A stretch of 64,000 nt of DNA from Isoptericola cucumis (GCF_014635665.1 NZ_BMDG01000010.1:124001-188000), one strand, 5' to 3'; positions 1 to 9,271 are shown, numbered from the stretch's first letter. Program-made: numbers and translations. The notes: generated from the sequence alone by a model not told the origin.

Positions 1-111
1 CAGGTCGCGCTCGGCCTCGGTGAACAGCTTCTCGCGCAGCCGCGGCGTGCGCTCGAGGGTCGCCATGAACCTCTCGACGTCGACGACGTCGATGCCCACC
101 CCGATGATCAT
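1..111 (-). CDS. acpS: Holo-[acyl-carrier-protein] synthase, N-terminal fragment cut by the window edge
   Basis: AcpS transfers 4'-phosphopantetheine from CoA to a serine of apo-acyl carrier protein and so activates fatty-acid synthesis in the cytosol. Only the first 37 codons are inside the window. They open [15 protein letters not shown], the first strand of the AcpS fold with the metal-binding Asp8 of the GIDVVDV motif, followed by the helix ending [10 protein letters not shown]. The ATG at 111 is preceded by a TAGGCT hexamer (minus strand, 119-124) exactly 7 nt upstream, which fits a leaderless message. The gene is divergent from the hydrolase on its right. The identification is firm for the N-terminus; the catalytic C-terminal part is not visible. 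Confidence 0.9.
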   Translation of the reverse strand, partial: MIIGVGIDVVDVERFMATLERTPRLREKLFTEAERDL

Positions 112-118
112 GGGCCTC

Positions 119-184
119 AGCCTAGGACCCTGCGAGGCTCGCCCCCCGGGCCGGCGGGCGGATGTCGGTGCCTGCTCCTAGGGT
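119..184. promoter_or_regulatory. Divergent pair of leaderless-type -10 elements (acpS / hydrolase)
   Basis: On the minus strand TAGGCT (119-124) ends 7 nt before the acpS ATG. On the plus strand TAGGGT (179-184) ends 7 nt before the hydrolase ATG at 192. Both match the TANNNT -10 consensus at the distance where transcription starts on the A of ATG. No convincing -35 hexamer is seen. GGACCCT (125-131 region) and AGGGTCC (180-186) form a short inverted repeat across the interval. This is inferred from spacing alone. Confidence 0.55.
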
Positions 185-191
185 CCGGCCC

Positions 192-1019
192 ATGCTCGTC
201 GACGCCGCAGGCTCCCCGGTCCACTACGTCGAGCGCGGCGCCGCGGCCGGCCCCGACGCCTCCACGACGGTCCTCCTGCACGGGTTCCCGGTCGACCACC
301 GCCTCATGCTCACCGCGTTCGAGGGCGCGTTCGCGGCCCGTCCCGGGCAGCGGCGCCTCTACCTCGACCTGCCCGGCATGGGTGCGAGCCCGGCGTCCGG
401 GGTCGCGAGCACGGACGACGTGCTCGCGGTGGTGCGGGCCGCGATCGACGCGCTGGTCCCGGGCCCGTACACGCTGGTGGGCGAGTCGTACGGCGGGTAC
501 CTGGCCCGCGGCCTCGTGGCCGCAGACCCCGAACGGGTCCGAGGGCTCGGCCTGCTCTGCCCGATGATCGTGCCCGAGCACGCGGCCCGCGACGTCCCGG
601 AGCACCGGGTGCTCGTCCGCGACGAAGGGCTGCTGCGGGAGGTGGGCGCGGCCGCCCTCGACGCGGACGACGTCGGCGTCGTGCAGACGCCCGAGACCTG
701 GCGGCGCACCGAGGTCGAGGTGGCTCCCGGCCTCGCGGCCGCCGACGACGCCGCCGTGGCGCGCATCGGGTCCCGCTATGCCGGGACGTTCCCGCTCGAG
801 CCGGAGCCCTACGACGGCCCGACCCTCTTCGTGCTCGGCCGACAGGACTCCTCGACGGGGTACCGCGACGCCTGGCACCTCCTCGAGCACTACCCGCGCG
901 CCACGTTCGCCGTCCTCGACCGCGCCGGGCACAACCTGCAGATCGAGCAGCCCGCGCTGTTCGAGGCGCTCGTGGGCGAGTGGCTCGACCGCGTCGACGA
1001 GGCCGCGGCCGCCGGGTAG
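192..1019 (+). CDS. Alpha/beta hydrolase, proline iminopeptidase-like
   Basis: A 275-aa cytosolic alpha/beta hydrolase; substrate unknown. Seen (numbered from the ATG at 192): the oxyanion-hole stretch LLHGFP near residue 30, the nucleophile elbow GESYGG with Ser99, an acid Asp219 in LGRQDSS and His247 in AGHNLQIEQP, which form a complete Ser-Asp-His triad. The double glycine after the nucleophile is common in proline iminopeptidase-like and ester-cleaving members. An upstream in-frame ATG at 162 would add ten residues, but the TAGGGT box 7 nt before 192 favours the shorter leaderless form. No signal peptide or membrane segment is visible. It is a single gene, divergent from acpS. Confidence 0.8.
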   Translation: MLVDAAGSPVHYVERGAAAGPDASTTVLLHGFPVDHRLMLTAFEGAFAARPGQRRLYLDLPGMGASPASGVASTDDVLAVVRAAIDALVPGPYTLVGESYGGYLARGLVAADPERVRGLGLLCPMIVPEHAARDVPEHRVLVRDEGLLREVGAAALDADDVGVVQTPETWRRTEVEVAPGLAAADDAAVARIGSRYAGTFPLEPEPYDGPTLFVLGRQDSSTGYRDAWHLLEHYPRATFAVLDRAGHNLQIEQPALFEALVGEWLDRVDEAAAAG

Positions 1020-1059
1020 CCGAGGGCGGGCCGCGCAGGTGCCGCGCGGTCGCGGTGGG

Positions 1060-1401
1060 CTACGGCGCGCGCACCCCTGCCTCGTCCTGGGGCTCCACGA
1101 GGTGGCGGAACCTGAACCACTTGCGCTCGATCTCCGCCTCGAGGTCGACGTCGAAGCGGCGCGCGACCAGCAGCACCTGCGCGAGCACGTCCGCCAGCTC
1201 GGCCCGGAACGCCGCGTCGACGGTCGCGCCGTCGCCCCGGTCCCGCGAGCGCCCCGACCGGGCGAGGTAGGCCTGGGTGAGCTCGCCGATCTCCTCGTGC
1301 AGCTTGAGCACGAGCCAGTCGTCGGTGCGGGGCACGCCGAAGCGCCGCTCGTACACCCGCGAGATGATCTCGACCTCGTCGGTCAGCTCCGCCAGCTCCA
1401 T
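1060..1401 (-). CDS. MazG-like nucleotide pyrophosphohydrolase
   Basis: A 113-aa all-alpha NTP-PPase domain protein. The family hydrolyses NTPs or dNTPs to NMP and pyrophosphate, usually to clean the nucleotide pool. Seen: KLHEEIGELTQAYL gives the first EExxE metal-binding helix, and AELADVLAQVLLVAR gives the ExxD helix that completes the Mg site, with the short loop between them typical of the minimal family. The ATG at 1401 has TAGTCT (1408-1413, minus strand) 6 nt upstream, so the mRNA is probably leaderless. It lies just downstream of glmS (37-nt gap, same strand) but has its own -10. Substrate cannot be told from sequence. Confidence 0.75.
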   Translation of the reverse strand: MELAELTDEVEIISRVYERRFGVPRTDDWLVLKLHEEIGELTQAYLARSGRSRDRGDGATVDAAFRAELADVLAQVLLVARRFDVDLEAEIERKWFRFRHLVEPQDEAGVRAP

Positions 1402-1438
1402 GCCCGCAGACTACGCGCGCGGGCCGGCCGCGCGACGG

Positions 1439-3346
1439 TCACTCGACGGTGACGGACTTCGCCAGGTTGCGCGGCTGGTCGACGTCGAGGCCCTTCGCCG
1501 TGGCGAGCTCCATCGCGAAGATCTGCAGCGGCACCACGGCCAGCAGCGGCTGCATCAGCGACGGGGCCTTGGGGATCCAGAAGATCTCGTCGGCGTACCG
1601 GCGCACCTCGTCGTCGCCGTCCTCCGCGATGACCAGCGTCCGCGCCCCGCGGGCCCGGATCTCCTGGATGTTCGAGGTGACCTTGGCGTGCAGCTGGTCG
1701 CGCCCGCGCGGGGACGGCACCACGACGAACACGGGCTGGCCGGCGTCGATCAGCGCGATCGGTCCGTGCTTGAGCTCGCCGGCGGCGAAGCCCTCGGCGT
1801 GGATGTAGGCGAGCTCCTTGAGCTTGAGCGCCCCCTCGAGCGCGACCGGGAAGCCCACGTGCCGGCCGAGGAAGAGCACCTTGTCGGCGTCCTTCATCGA
1901 CCGCGCCGTGGCGCGCACGTACTCGCTGCGCTCGATGACGGTCTGCACCTTGCGGGGCATGTCCCGCAGCTCGTCGAGGAGCGCGGTGATCTCGTCCGCG
2001 TACTTGTTGCCGCGCAGCTGCGCGAGGTAGAGCCCGAGCACGTAGGCCGCGGTGATCTGCGACAGGAACGCCTTCGTGGAGGCGACGGCGATCTCGGGGC
2101 CGGCGTGCGTGTACAGCACGGCGTCCGACTCGCGCGGGATGGTCGACCCGTTCGTGTTGACGATCGACAGCACCTTGGCGCCCTGCTCGCGCGCGTGCCG
2201 CACGGCCATGAGGGTGTCCATGGTCTCGCCGGACTGCGAGATGGCCACCACGAGCGTCTTCTCGTTCACGATCGGGTCGCGGTAGCGGAACTCGTGCGCC
2301 AGCTCGACCTCGACCGGGATGCGGCACCAGTGCTCGATGGCGTACTTGGCGACGTGCCCGGCGTAGGCGGCGGTGCCGCACGCGATGACGATGATCTTGT
2401 CGACGGCGCGCAGCACCGACTCGTCGATGCGCAGGTCGTCCAGCACCAGGCGGCCCTGGGCGTCGGAGCGCCCGAGCAGCGTGTCGGTGACGGCCTGCGG
2501 CTGGTCGTGGATCTCCTTGTCCATGAAGGACGCGAAGCCGCCCTTCTCCGCGGCGGCCGCGTCCCAGTCGACCGTGAACCGCTTGCCCTCGGCGGGGGCG
2601 TCGTCGAAGTCGGACACCGCCACCGTGGTCGGCGTGATCGTCACGACCTGGTCCTGACCGAGCTCCAGCGCCTCCTTCGTGTGCGACACGAACGCGGCGA
2701 CGTCGGAGCCGAGGAAGTTCTCGCCCTCGCCCAGGCCGACGACCAGCGGCGAGTCGTGCCGGGCGCCGACCACGGTGTCGGGGGCGTCCACGTGGACGGC
2801 GAGCAGGGTGAACGTGCCCTCGAGGCGGCGGGCGGTGGCCGCCATCGCGGCCGTCAGGTCGCCGGTGCGCCGGTACTCGCGGGCGAGCAGCTGCGCCGCG
2901 ACCTCGGTGTCCGTCTCGGAGACGAAGACGGCGCCCTCGGCGTGCAGCTCGGCACGCAGGGCGGCGAAGTTCTCGACGATGCCGTTGTGGATGACCGCGA
3001 GGCGGCCGTCGTCGGCCAGGTGCGGGTGCGCGTTGACGTCGGTCGGCCCGCCGTGCGTGGCCCAGCGCGTGTGGCCGATGGCGGCGGTCGCCGCCGGCAG
3101 CGGCTGCGCCTCGATCTCCGCGACGAGGTTGTTCAGCTTGCCCGACTTCTTCGCGGAGCGGACCCGCGGCTGCCCCGGGCCGACGAGCGCGACGCCGGCC
3201 GAGTCGTACCCGCGGTACTCCAGGCGGCGCAGGCCCTCGAGGGCGACCTCCAGGGGACGCCCCGACGGGCTCGGGGAGGTGGTGTCCCCTGAGATGGACG
3301 CACCTTCGGCGAGTCCCAGACCGGTGTATCCGACGATGCCGCACAT
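1439..3346 (-). CDS. glmS: Glutamine--fructose-6-phosphate aminotransferase (isomerizing)
   Basis: GlmS makes glucosamine-6-phosphate from fructose-6-phosphate and glutamine, the entry to UDP-GlcNAc and peptidoglycan. The 635-aa protein starts MCGIVGYTG with nucleophile Cys2 of the glutaminase domain. [10 protein letters not shown] and HTRWATHGG follow, then two SIS sugar-binding domains ([38 protein letters not shown]) and the C-terminal LAKSVTVE tail. Relative to the Escherichia coli enzyme there is an extra low-complexity loop at about residues 10-30. The start is ATG 3346 because Cys2 must be exposed, and TAGACT (3354-3359, minus strand) sits 7 nt upstream. It pairs functionally with glmM 2.6 kb away. 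No glmS ribozyme is visible: there is essentially no 5' leader. Confidence 0.97.
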   Translation of the reverse strand: MCGIVGYTGLGLAEGASISGDTTSPSPSGRPLEVALEGLRRLEYRGYDSAGVALVGPGQPRVRSAKKSGKLNNLVAEIEAQPLPAATAAIGHTRWATHGGPTDVNAHPHLADDGRLAVIHNGIVENFAALRAELHAEGAVFVSETDTEVAAQLLAREYRRTGDLTAAMAATARRLEGTFTLLAVHVDAPDTVVGARHDSPLVVGLGEGENFLGSDVAAFVSHTKEALELGQDQVVTITPTTVAVSDFDDAPAEGKRFTVDWDAAAAEKGGFASFMDKEIHDQPQAVTDTLLGRSDAQGRLVLDDLRIDESVLRAVDKIIVIACGTAAYAGHVAKYAIEHWCRIPVEVELAHEFRYRDPIVNEKTLVVAISQSGETMDTLMAVRHAREQGAKVLSIVNTNGSTIPRESDAVLYTHAGPEIAVASTKAFLSQITAAYVLGLYLAQLRGNKYADEITALLDELRDMPRKVQTVIERSEYVRATARSMKDADKVLFLGRHVGFPVALEGALKLKELAYIHAEGFAAGELKHGPIALIDAGQPVFVVVPSPRGRDQLHAKVTSNIQEIRARGARTLVIAEDGDDEVRRYADEIFWIPKAPSLMQPLLAVVPLQIFAMELATAKGLDVDQPRNLAKSVTVE

Positions 3347-3353
3347 GGGGGCG

Positions 3354-3420
3354 AGTCTACCGGCGCGCCCACCGTGGCCCGACGCCCGGTTGGGGATGCT
3401 CGGCGCGCATCGGGCAGAAT
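3354..3420. promoter_or_regulatory. Divergent leaderless-type promoters of glmS and coaA
   Basis: TAGACT (3354-3359, minus strand) stands 7 nt before the glmS ATG. CAGAAT (3415-3420, plus strand) stands 7 nt before the coaA GTG at 3428. The 81-nt gap between the two starts therefore holds both promoters, with almost no untranslated leader on either side. TTGGGG (3390-3395) is a possible but poorly spaced -35 for coaA. Confidence 0.55.
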
Positions 3421-3427
3421 CGGGCGG

Positions 3428-4462
3428 GTGGTACCTCTGCCTCCCGAACCGGCGCCCGCGGACGCCCCCGGCACCGCGCCGTCCCGCACGTCCCCGCAGC
3501 CGCTCGGCGACCACCTCACGCGCCTGGCGCCCGCCTCGCCGTACGTGGACCTCGACCGCGCGGCGTGGAGCCGGCTGTCCGCGTCGACGCCGCTGCCGCT
3601 GACGGACGCAGACGTCGAGCGGCTGCGCGGCCTGGGCGACCCGATCGACCTCGCGGAGGTCGACGCCGTCTACCGGCCCCTCTCGCGGCTGCTCAACCTG
3701 TACGTGTCGGCGACGGCGGGCCTGCACCGCGCGACGTCCACGTTCCTGCACGAGGAGCCGCCGCGCACCCCGTACGTCATCGGCGTCGCCGGCTCGGTCG
3801 CCGTCGGCAAGTCGACCACCGCCCGCGTGCTGCGGGAGATGATGGCCCGCTGGCCCGACACCCCGCACGTGGAGCTCGTGACCACCGACGGGTTCCTGTA
3901 CCCCAACGCCGAGCTGCAGCGCCGCGGGATCATGGACCGCAAGGGCTTCCCCGAGTCGTACGACCGGCGCGCGCTCATCCGGTTCCTGTCGAAGATCAAG
4001 GCCGGCCACTCCGAGGTGCGCGCCCCGGTGTACTCGCACGTGGTCTACGACATCGTGCCCGGCGAGGAGGTCGTGGTGCGGCGCCCCGAGGTGCTGATCG
4101 TCGAGGGCCTCAACGTGCTGCAGCCCGCGCGCCCCTCCTCCGTCGACGAGTCGACGGTCGCCGTCAGCGACTTCTTCGACTTCTCCATCTACGTCGACGC
4201 CCGCACCCGCAACGTCCGGCAGTGGTACGTCGAGCGGTTCCTGCAGCTGCGTCGCACGGCGTTCAGCCGGCCGGAGTCGTACTTCCGGCGCTACGCCGAC
4301 CTGTCGGACGCCGAGGCGACCGCCAAGGCGCTGTCGATCTGGGAGTCGATCAACGCCCCGAACCTGGAGCAGAACGTACTGCCCACCCGCGGTCGGGCGA
4401 CGCTGGTGCTCACGAAGGGTTCCGACCACTCCGTCCAGCGGGTGCGCCTGCGCAAGCTCTGA
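3428..4462 (+). CDS. coaA: Type I pantothenate kinase
   Basis: CoaA phosphorylates pantothenate with ATP, the first and regulated step of CoA synthesis. The 344-aa protein has a P-loop [17 protein letters not shown], the [13 protein letters not shown] strand, the [11 protein letters not shown] loop and YVERFLQLR typical of the bacterial type I enzyme. The GTG at 3428 is preferred over an upstream ATG at 3374: the longer form would start only 28 nt from the divergent glmS start, and CAGAAT lies 7 nt before the GTG. The N-terminal 20 residues are Pro/Ala-rich and probably disordered. It converges on the DedA gene with a 3-nt gap between stop codons. Confidence 0.95.
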   Translation: MVPLPPEPAPADAPGTAPSRTSPQPLGDHLTRLAPASPYVDLDRAAWSRLSASTPLPLTDADVERLRGLGDPIDLAEVDAVYRPLSRLLNLYVSATAGLHRATSTFLHEEPPRTPYVIGVAGSVAVGKSTTARVLREMMARWPDTPHVELVTTDGFLYPNAELQRRGIMDRKGFPESYDRRALIRFLSKIKAGHSEVRAPVYSHVVYDIVPGEEVVVRRPEVLIVEGLNVLQPARPSSVDESTVAVSDFFDFSIYVDARTRNVRQWYVERFLQLRRTAFSRPESYFRRYADLSDAEATAKALSIWESINAPNLEQNVLPTRGRATLVLTKGSDHSVQRVRLRKL

Positions 4463-4465
4463 CGG

Positions 4466-5161
4466 TCACGCCGCCTGGCGCGTCTCGTCGGTCTCCTCGC
4501 CCTCCGGGGTGGCCGGCGGCCGCTCGGCGAGGGCGGGCAGCCGCCCGGCGCCGGTGATCCGCTGCACCACCTGGTCGACGAGGATGCCGAGCAGGATGCC
4601 CGCCACGACGCCCACGGCCATGGCGAGCAGCGTGTTGTGGCCGAGCCAGGACGCCGCGGCCAGACCGATGAGCATCGAGTAGATCCCCCAGGTCACGGCG
4701 GCGATCGCCGAGACCAGCATGAACCGGGCGCGCGGGTAGCCCACCGCCCCCGCGGTCATGTTCACCGCGACGCGCCCGATCGGCACGTACCGCGCCGCCA
4801 TGATGAACGACGCCCCCCGGTGGTCGAGGGCGTGCCGCGCCCACGCCACGGCCTTGCGGCCGCGCGCGGAGCGCAGGAAGCCGAACCGCTCCGTGCCGAC
4901 GGCGCGACCGATCTGGTAGGCGATCTGGTCGCCCGTCCACGCCCCGGCGACGGCGAGGGCGAGGATTCCCGGCAGCCAGGGCACCCCCTCCGCGTGCGCG
5001 AGCACGGTGAGGGTGATGACCACGGACTCGCTGGGGATCGGCGGGAAGAACCCGTCGATCGTGGCGAAGACGTACATCGCGGGGTAGATCCACGCGGACG
5101 CACCCAGGTGAATGATCCAGGTCTCCAGCTGACCCAGCATCGTCGACAGCGTCTCCAGCAC
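4466..5161 (-). CDS. DedA-family membrane protein
   Basis: A 231-aa polytopic inner-membrane protein of the DedA/SNARE-associated family, which includes undecaprenyl-phosphate and phospholipid flippases; the substrate here is not known. Seen: the amphipathic N-terminal helix, FATIDGFFPPIPSESVV with the conserved Phe/Pro and Glu, GAWTGDQIAYQIGR, and the second half-motif RYVPIGRVAVNMTAGAVGY with the essential arginines, then several hydrophobic helices and a charged C-tail. The GTG at 5161 is chosen because GAGGGA stands just upstream; another GTG at 5224 would add 21 residues unlike family members. It ends 3 nt from the coaA stop. Confidence 0.85.
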   Translation of the reverse strand: MLETLSTMLGQLETWIIHLGASAWIYPAMYVFATIDGFFPPIPSESVVITLTVLAHAEGVPWLPGILALAVAGAWTGDQIAYQIGRAVGTERFGFLRSARGRKAVAWARHALDHRGASFIMAARYVPIGRVAVNMTAGAVGYPRARFMLVSAIAAVTWGIYSMLIGLAAASWLGHNTLLAMAVGVVAGILLGILVDQVVQRITGAGRLPALAERPPATPEGEETDETRQAA

Positions 5162-5284
5162 GGTCCCTCGGTTCGTCGGCCGGCAGGGTGCCTCCGGCGG
5201 TCGCACGACGCCGGACGGCGTCACGGCACCAGCCTAGGCAGAGGTGGCGCCCAGGAAGCATGGGGATTTCCCCCGGTTCCACCC

Positions 5285-5312
5285 TGAACCCGGAAGATTC
5301 ACCCGGGGTTCA
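5285..5312. terminator. Inverted repeat over the def stop codon
   Basis: TGAACCC (5285-5291) and GGGTTCA (5306-5312) form a 7-bp stem with a 14-nt loop. The right arm includes the def stop codon. It could end the def transcript, but there is no U-run and the stem is modest. Confidence 0.35.
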
Positions 5313-5987
5313 CGAGTCGCCGCGCGCGACGGGCAGCGCGAAGCCCAGACCTGCCGCGGCGGGCGCCGGGTCCGGGCTCGCGGCCCAGTACCGCGCGAGG
5401 TTCTCGTTCGACGTCAGCGAGCGGGTCTCGGCGTGGTCGAGGTAGAGCTCGCCCGCCAGGTGGTCGGTCTCGTGCTGCACGATCCGCGCCGGCCAGCCGG
5501 TCAGCACCTCGTCGACGGGCTCCCCCGCCTCGTCGGTGCCCGTGAGCCGCACGCGCCGGTGCCGCGCGACGACCGCCGACCAGCCGGCGACCGACAGGCA
5601 CCCCTCGAAGAACGCGACACGCTCCGCCCCTGCGCCCCCGCCGGCTGGGCCGGGCAGCGGCTCGTAGCGGGGGTTGACCAGCACCCGGAACGGCACCGCG
5701 GTCCGCTCCCGCGGGTCGTCGTCCACCGTCCCGGCGTCCTCGACCACGGCGATCGCCAGGGAGATGCCCACCTGCGGCGCCGCGAGCCCGACCCCGGGCG
5801 CGGCGCGCATGGTCCGGCGCATCGCCTCCACCAGCCGGGGCAGGAGGTCGCCGAGCTGACCGTCGTAGCGGGCGGCGGGCGCGCGCAGCACGGGCGCGCC
5901 GGCCTGGACGATCGGCAGGACGCCCTCGGACCGCTCGTCGGCCCGGTCCAGCAGGTCCGCCACGGCGGCCCGCAGCGCGTCGCTCAC
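5310..5987 (-). CDS. def: Peptide deformylase
   Basis: Def removes the formyl group from the initiator methionine of nascent proteins at the ribosome exit. The 225-aa metalloenzyme shows all three motifs in order: GVGLAAPQVG (motif 1), EGCLS (motif 2, metal Cys) and QHETDHL (motif 3, HExxH metal and catalytic Glu). Extra N-terminal residues make it longer than the roughly 170-aa enterobacterial enzyme, as in many actinomycetes. The start is GTG 5987, 10 nt beyond the glmM stop, so the two are probably cotranscribed. Confidence 0.94.
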   Translation of the reverse strand: MSDALRAAVADLLDRADERSEGVLPIVQAGAPVLRAPAARYDGQLGDLLPRLVEAMRRTMRAAPGVGLAAPQVGISLAIAVVEDAGTVDDDPRERTAVPFRVLVNPRYEPLPGPAGGGAGAERVAFFEGCLSVAGWSAVVARHRRVRLTGTDEAGEPVDEVLTGWPARIVQHETDHLAGELYLDHAETRSLTSNENLARYWAASPDPAPAAAGLGFALPVARGDS

Positions 5988-5997
5988 CGGCCGGCGC

Positions 5998-7359
5998 TCA
6001 CAGCGCGAGGCGGTCGCGCACCACCGCCGCGAGCGTGTCGGCGACGCCGTCGGCCTGCGTCTGGGTGGAGGCCTCCACCATGACGCGCACCACGGGCTCG
6101 GTGCCCGACGGGCGCAGCAGCACCCGGCCGGTCTCGCCGAGCAGCGCCTCCGCGTTCGCGACCGCCGTGAGCACGCCCTCGTCGTCGCCGGCGCGGGCCT
6201 TGTCGACGCCCTTGACGTTGAGGAGCGTCTGCGGCAGCCGGGGGACGTCGCCCGCGAGGTCGGCGAGGCGGCGGCCGGTGGACTTCACGCGTGCCGCCAG
6301 GTGCAGGGCCGTGAGGACGCCGTCGCCGGTGGTGGCGTGGTCGGACAGGATGATGTGGCCGGACTGCTCCCCGCCGAGCCCGTAGCCGTGGGCGCGCATC
6401 TCCTCCAGCACGTACCGGTCCCCCACCCCGGTCTGCACGGTGGAGATGCCGGCCTCGCGCATCGCGAGCAGGAGCCCGAGGTTGCTCATCACGGTCACGA
6501 CGAGCGTGTCGCCGGGCAGGCGCCCCTCGTCGTGGAGCGACCGGGCCAGGATCCCGAGGATCTGGTCGCCGTCGACGAGCGCGCCCCCGTGGTCCACCGC
6601 GAGACAGCGGTCCGCGTCGCCGTCGAACGCGACGCCGAAGTCGGCCTCGGCCGCGACGACCACGGCCTGCAGCTGCTCGGGGTGCGTGGAGCCGGCCTTC
6701 TCGTTGATGTTGCGCCCGTCGGGGCTGGCGTTGATGACGACGACGTCGGCGCCGGCCTCGCGCAGCGCGTCGGGACCCACCTGGCTGGCGGCGCCGTTGG
6801 CGGCGTCCACGGCGATCCGCAGGCCCTCCAGCGGGCGGGTGTCGGGCGTCGTGCCGACGCTGGCCACGAGGTGCTCGACGTACTGCTGCGCGGCGATGCC
6901 CGTGTCGGAGCGCATGCGCCCGACGTCGGCACCGACGGGCAGCTCCCACTCGCGCCCGAGGCACTTCTCGATCTCGTCCTCGACGGTGTCGGGCAGCTTG
7001 AAGCCGCCACGGGCGAAGAACTTGATGCCGTTGTCGGGCATCGGGTTGTGCGACGCGGAGATCATGACGCCGAGATCCATGTCCATGGCCCCGACCAGGT
7101 GTGCCAGCGCCGGGGTCGGCAGGACGCCGAGGTCGACCACGTCGACGCCGGAGCTCGCGAGCCCGGCGGCCACGGCGGCGGACAGGAACTCGCCCGACGC
7201 GCGGGGGTCGCGCCCCACCACGGCACGAGGACGGTGCCCCGCGAACTCGCCCGAGGCCCCCAGCACGTGCGCGGCCGCGCCGCCCAGCTGGAGCGCCAGC
7301 TCTGCGGTCACGTCCCGGTTCGCCAGGCCACGGACCCCGTCCGTGCCGAACAGTCGCAC
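5998..7359 (-). CDS. glmM: Phosphoglucosamine mutase
   Basis: GlmM converts glucosamine-6-phosphate (the GlmS product) to glucosamine-1-phosphate for UDP-GlcNAc synthesis. The 453-aa protein begins [14 protein letters not shown], carries the active-site phosphoserine loop [16 protein letters not shown], the metal loop DGDADR and the sugar/phosphate-binding [14 protein letters not shown] near the C-terminus. GTG 7359 is chosen because a strong GAGGAGGAAGA Shine-Dalgarno lies just before it and it matches the usual N-terminus. It is followed by def. With glmS nearby, the region supplies amino sugars for the cell wall. Confidence 0.96.
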   Translation of the reverse strand: MRLFGTDGVRGLANRDVTAELALQLGGAAAHVLGASGEFAGHRPRAVVGRDPRASGEFLSAAVAAGLASSGVDVVDLGVLPTPALAHLVGAMDMDLGVMISASHNPMPDNGIKFFARGGFKLPDTVEDEIEKCLGREWELPVGADVGRMRSDTGIAAQQYVEHLVASVGTTPDTRPLEGLRIAVDAANGAASQVGPDALREAGADVVVINASPDGRNINEKAGSTHPEQLQAVVVAAEADFGVAFDGDADRCLAVDHGGALVDGDQILGILARSLHDEGRLPGDTLVVTVMSNLGLLLAMREAGISTVQTGVGDRYVLEEMRAHGYGLGGEQSGHIILSDHATTGDGVLTALHLAARVKSTGRRLADLAGDVPRLPQTLLNVKGVDKARAGDDEGVLTAVANAEALLGETGRVLLRPSGTEPVVRVMVEASTQTQADGVADTLAAVVRDRLAL

Positions 7360-7451
7360 GATGTCTTCCTCCTCAGGACCGGCTGCCGGCGGGCTTCCCC
7401 CGCCGGCGGTGCGTCCCGCCACGGCCGGCGCACCGGTCGATCGTAGCGGGA

Positions 7452-7493
7452 CGGACGAACGGCCCCGCCGGATCTCTCCGACGGGGCCGTCCG
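7452..7493 (-). terminator. Terminator after rplM-rpsI
   Basis: CGGAC/GTCCG and GGCCCCG/CGGGGCC arms fold into a long G+C hairpin with a GAA-type bulge and a small TCTC loop region. It sits 46 nt beyond the rpsI stop and before the glmM start, so it most likely ends the r-protein message. Confidence 0.6.
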
Positions 7494-7538
7494 GTGCTGC
7501 ACGTCGCACTGCCGATCGTTCGGCAGGGCGACGGTGGA

Positions 7539-8024
7539 TCAGCGCTTCGAGTACTGCGGCGCCTTGCGGGCCTTCTTGAGACCGGCCTTCTTGGACTCCA
7601 CGGCACGCGGGTCGCGGGTCAGGAAGCCCGCCTTCTTCAGCGCGGGGCGGTTCGCCTCGGTGTCGATGGCGTTGAGCGCGCGGGCGATGCCCAGGCGCAG
7701 CGCACCGGCCTGGCCCGAGGGGCCACCGCCGGCAATGCGGGCGATGACGTCGAAACGGCCCTCGACCTCGACGAGCTTCAGCGGGTCGTTGACCAGCTGC
7801 TGGTGCACCTTGTTCGGGAAGTAGTCCTCGAGGGTGCGACCGTTGATCTTCCACTGCCCGGTGCCGGGGACGAGGCGCACGCGCGCCACGGCCTCCTTGC
7901 GGCGGCCGACGGCCTGGCCCGGAGCGGTGATGGACTGGCCGCCGTCCGCGACGGGCGCGGCGGTCTCGGTGGTGTAAGAGCTGGGCGTGTTGTCCAGCTC
8001 GGTGTCGACGGTGGTCTCTGCCAC
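7539..8024 (-). CDS. rpsI: 30S ribosomal protein S9
   Basis: S9 binds the head of the small subunit, and its C-terminal arginine reaches the P-site tRNA. The 161-aa protein has the S9 core [37 protein letters not shown] and ends with the invariant YSKR tail. The first 35 residues are an acidic/Thr-rich extension common in actinomycetes. GTG 8024 is chosen because GAAGGAA lies 6-8 nt upstream; the farther in-frame ATG at 8045 overlaps the intergenic spacer. It is the second gene of the rplM-rpsI unit (32-nt gap). Confidence 0.96.
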   Translation of the reverse strand: MAETTVDTELDNTPSSYTTETAAPVADGGQSITAPGQAVGRRKEAVARVRLVPGTGQWKINGRTLEDYFPNKVHQQLVNDPLKLVEVEGRFDVIARIAGGGPSGQAGALRLGIARALNAIDTEANRPALKKAGFLTRDPRAVESKKAGLKKARKAPQYSKR

Positions 8025-8056
8025 TGTGATTCCTTCGCTTTGCATCCGGCAGCGGC

Positions 8057-8506
8057 TCAGGCCTGCTGCGAAACCTGGGTGATCTCGAACGGCTGGGGCT
8101 GCTGCGCCGCGTGGGGGTGCTCGGAGCCTCGGTAGACCTTGAGCTTGTCGAGCTGGGCGCGGCCGAGCGAGGTCTTGGGGAGCATGCCGTTGACGGCCTT
8201 CTCCACGGCCCGCTCCGGGTTCTTCTCGAGGAGCTCGCCGTAGTTGACCGAGCGCAGACCGCCCGGGTAGCCCGAGTGGCGGTAGGCCAGCTTGGTCTCG
8301 CGCTTGTTGCCGCTCAGGGCGACCTTGTCCGCGTTGATGACGATGACGAAGTCACCGCCGTCGACGTGCGGAGCAAAGGTCGGCTTGTGCTTCCCGCGCA
8401 GGAGCGTGGCGACCTGGCTCGCCAGGCGGCCCAGGACGACGTCGGTAGCGTCGACGACGTACCAGTCGCGCTGGACCTCGCCGGGCTTGGGGGTGTAAGT
8501 ACGCAC
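8057..8506 (-). CDS. rplM: 50S ribosomal protein L13
   Basis: L13 is an early-assembly protein of the large subunit. The 149-aa protein has the family's length and starts [20 protein letters not shown], with [20 protein letters not shown] and the [19 protein letters not shown] block near the C-terminus. The GTG at 8506 follows AAAAGGTGA. A longer in-frame reading to 8662 runs across the promoter and is rejected. First gene of the rplM-rpsI operon. Confidence 0.97.
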   Translation of the reverse strand: MRTYTPKPGEVQRDWYVVDATDVVLGRLASQVATLLRGKHKPTFAPHVDGGDFVIVINADKVALSGNKRETKLAYRHSGYPGGLRSVNYGELLEKNPERAVEKAVNGMLPKTSLGRAQLDKLKVYRGSEHPHAAQQPQPFEITQVSQQA

Positions 8507-8671
8507 GGTTGCGTCACCTTTTCGTGTTCGTGGTCGTCGGGCCGAAGCGTTGCCCGATGAGACAGGTGTTGTGCGCGGGTGCTCCATGATGGCGTCCTGG
8601 CCAGGGCGAGGTCGGTGCGAGTGGGCGCGCTGACGACGCGGGACGCCGGAGTCAAAGCACAACGGCTGTCA

Positions 8672-8700
8672 AGTCTAGCGACCGCGACGCCGCGGAGCAA
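8672..8700 (-). promoter_or_regulatory. Promoter of rplM-rpsI
   Basis: On the minus strand -35 TTGCTC (8695-8700) and -10 TAGACT (8672-8677) are separated by 17 nt, close to the main vegetative sigma consensus. The predicted start leaves a leader of about 160 nt before rplM, room for control that cannot be defined by eye. Confidence 0.65.
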
Positions 8701-8762
8701 AGCGGCGTCCGCCACACGGCGCCGCGGGTGCGGGCGCCGACCCTCCGTTGCACCGTGGAGAG

Positions 8763-9176
8763 ATGACGGACGAGACACCGGGCACCACACCGAACCCGCT
8801 CACCGGCGCGGAGGGCGACGAGGACCAGCTCCCCGAGGAGGACACCCTGCTCGACCCCGAGCTCACGGACAAGCTCGACGAGGGGTACTCGCCGCTCGAG
8901 CGGCCGCGCTCCAACCACTGGGGCGAGACGGCGTGGGAGGAGTCCGCCGGTGAGCCCTTCGACCGCCGGCTGCGCGAGGAGGAGCCGGACGTCTGGGAGT
9001 CCGACCCGCTCGACCGCCCCGACACCAGCCGCGCCGGCCGCCTGGTGGCCGACGACGAGGCAGACCCCGGCGAGGACGGGGACCGGGACAACGACGTCTA
9101 CGGCGAGGACGCCGGCATCGACGGCGCGGGGGCCAGCGCCGAGGAGGCCGCCGTGCACTGGGTCGACGAGCCCTGA
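8763..9176 (+). CDS. Acidic DUF5709-like protein
   Basis: A 137-aa, strongly acidic protein with no membrane segment. It contains LLDPELTDKLDEGYSPLERP and a WGETAWEE stretch that resemble the actinobacterial DUF5709 family; no function is known for that family and none is assigned. Asp and Glu dominate the whole length, which suggests a disordered, water-soluble protein. ATG 8763 is chosen because GGAGAG lies directly upstream; a TTG five codons earlier lacks such a site. It is divergent from rplM and converges on truA. Confidence 0.7.
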   Translation: MTDETPGTTPNPLTGAEGDEDQLPEEDTLLDPELTDKLDEGYSPLERPRSNHWGETAWEESAGEPFDRRLREEEPDVWESDPLDRPDTSRAGRLVADDEADPGEDGDRDNDVYGEDAGIDGAGASAEEAAVHWVDEP

Positions 9177-9270
9177 GGCGGAGCACAGCGGAGGGTGCGG
9201 GCCGAGGAACGAGGCACTCGCCCGTAGCGGAGCGCAGCCTCAGGGCGATCGAAGGAACGAGCCCTGAGGC
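9173..9270. repeat. Two diverged copies of a ~48-nt extragenic unit
   Basis: Between the acidic-protein stop and truA, two similar units follow each other. Each has GCGGAGC(A/G)CAGC, then GGAACGAG some 20 nt later. The second unit is bounded by GCCTCAGGG (9237-9245) and CCCTGAGGC (9262-9270), a perfect 9-bp inverted repeat. The same TGAGGCGGAG...CAGCGGA start recurs after the ROK gene stop at about 11070. It looks like a small dispersed extragenic palindrome family. Confidence 0.5.
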
Positions 9271-9271
9271 C

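Noticed and set aside
1402-3400. glmS ribozyme or riboswitch
   Set aside because: The glmS -10 lies 7 nt before its ATG, leaving no leader for such an RNA.
1439-4429. GlmS frame extended upstream to 4429
   Set aside because: The extra 361 codons run antisense to coaA, and GlmS must start with Met-Cys at 3346 for its N-terminal nucleophile.
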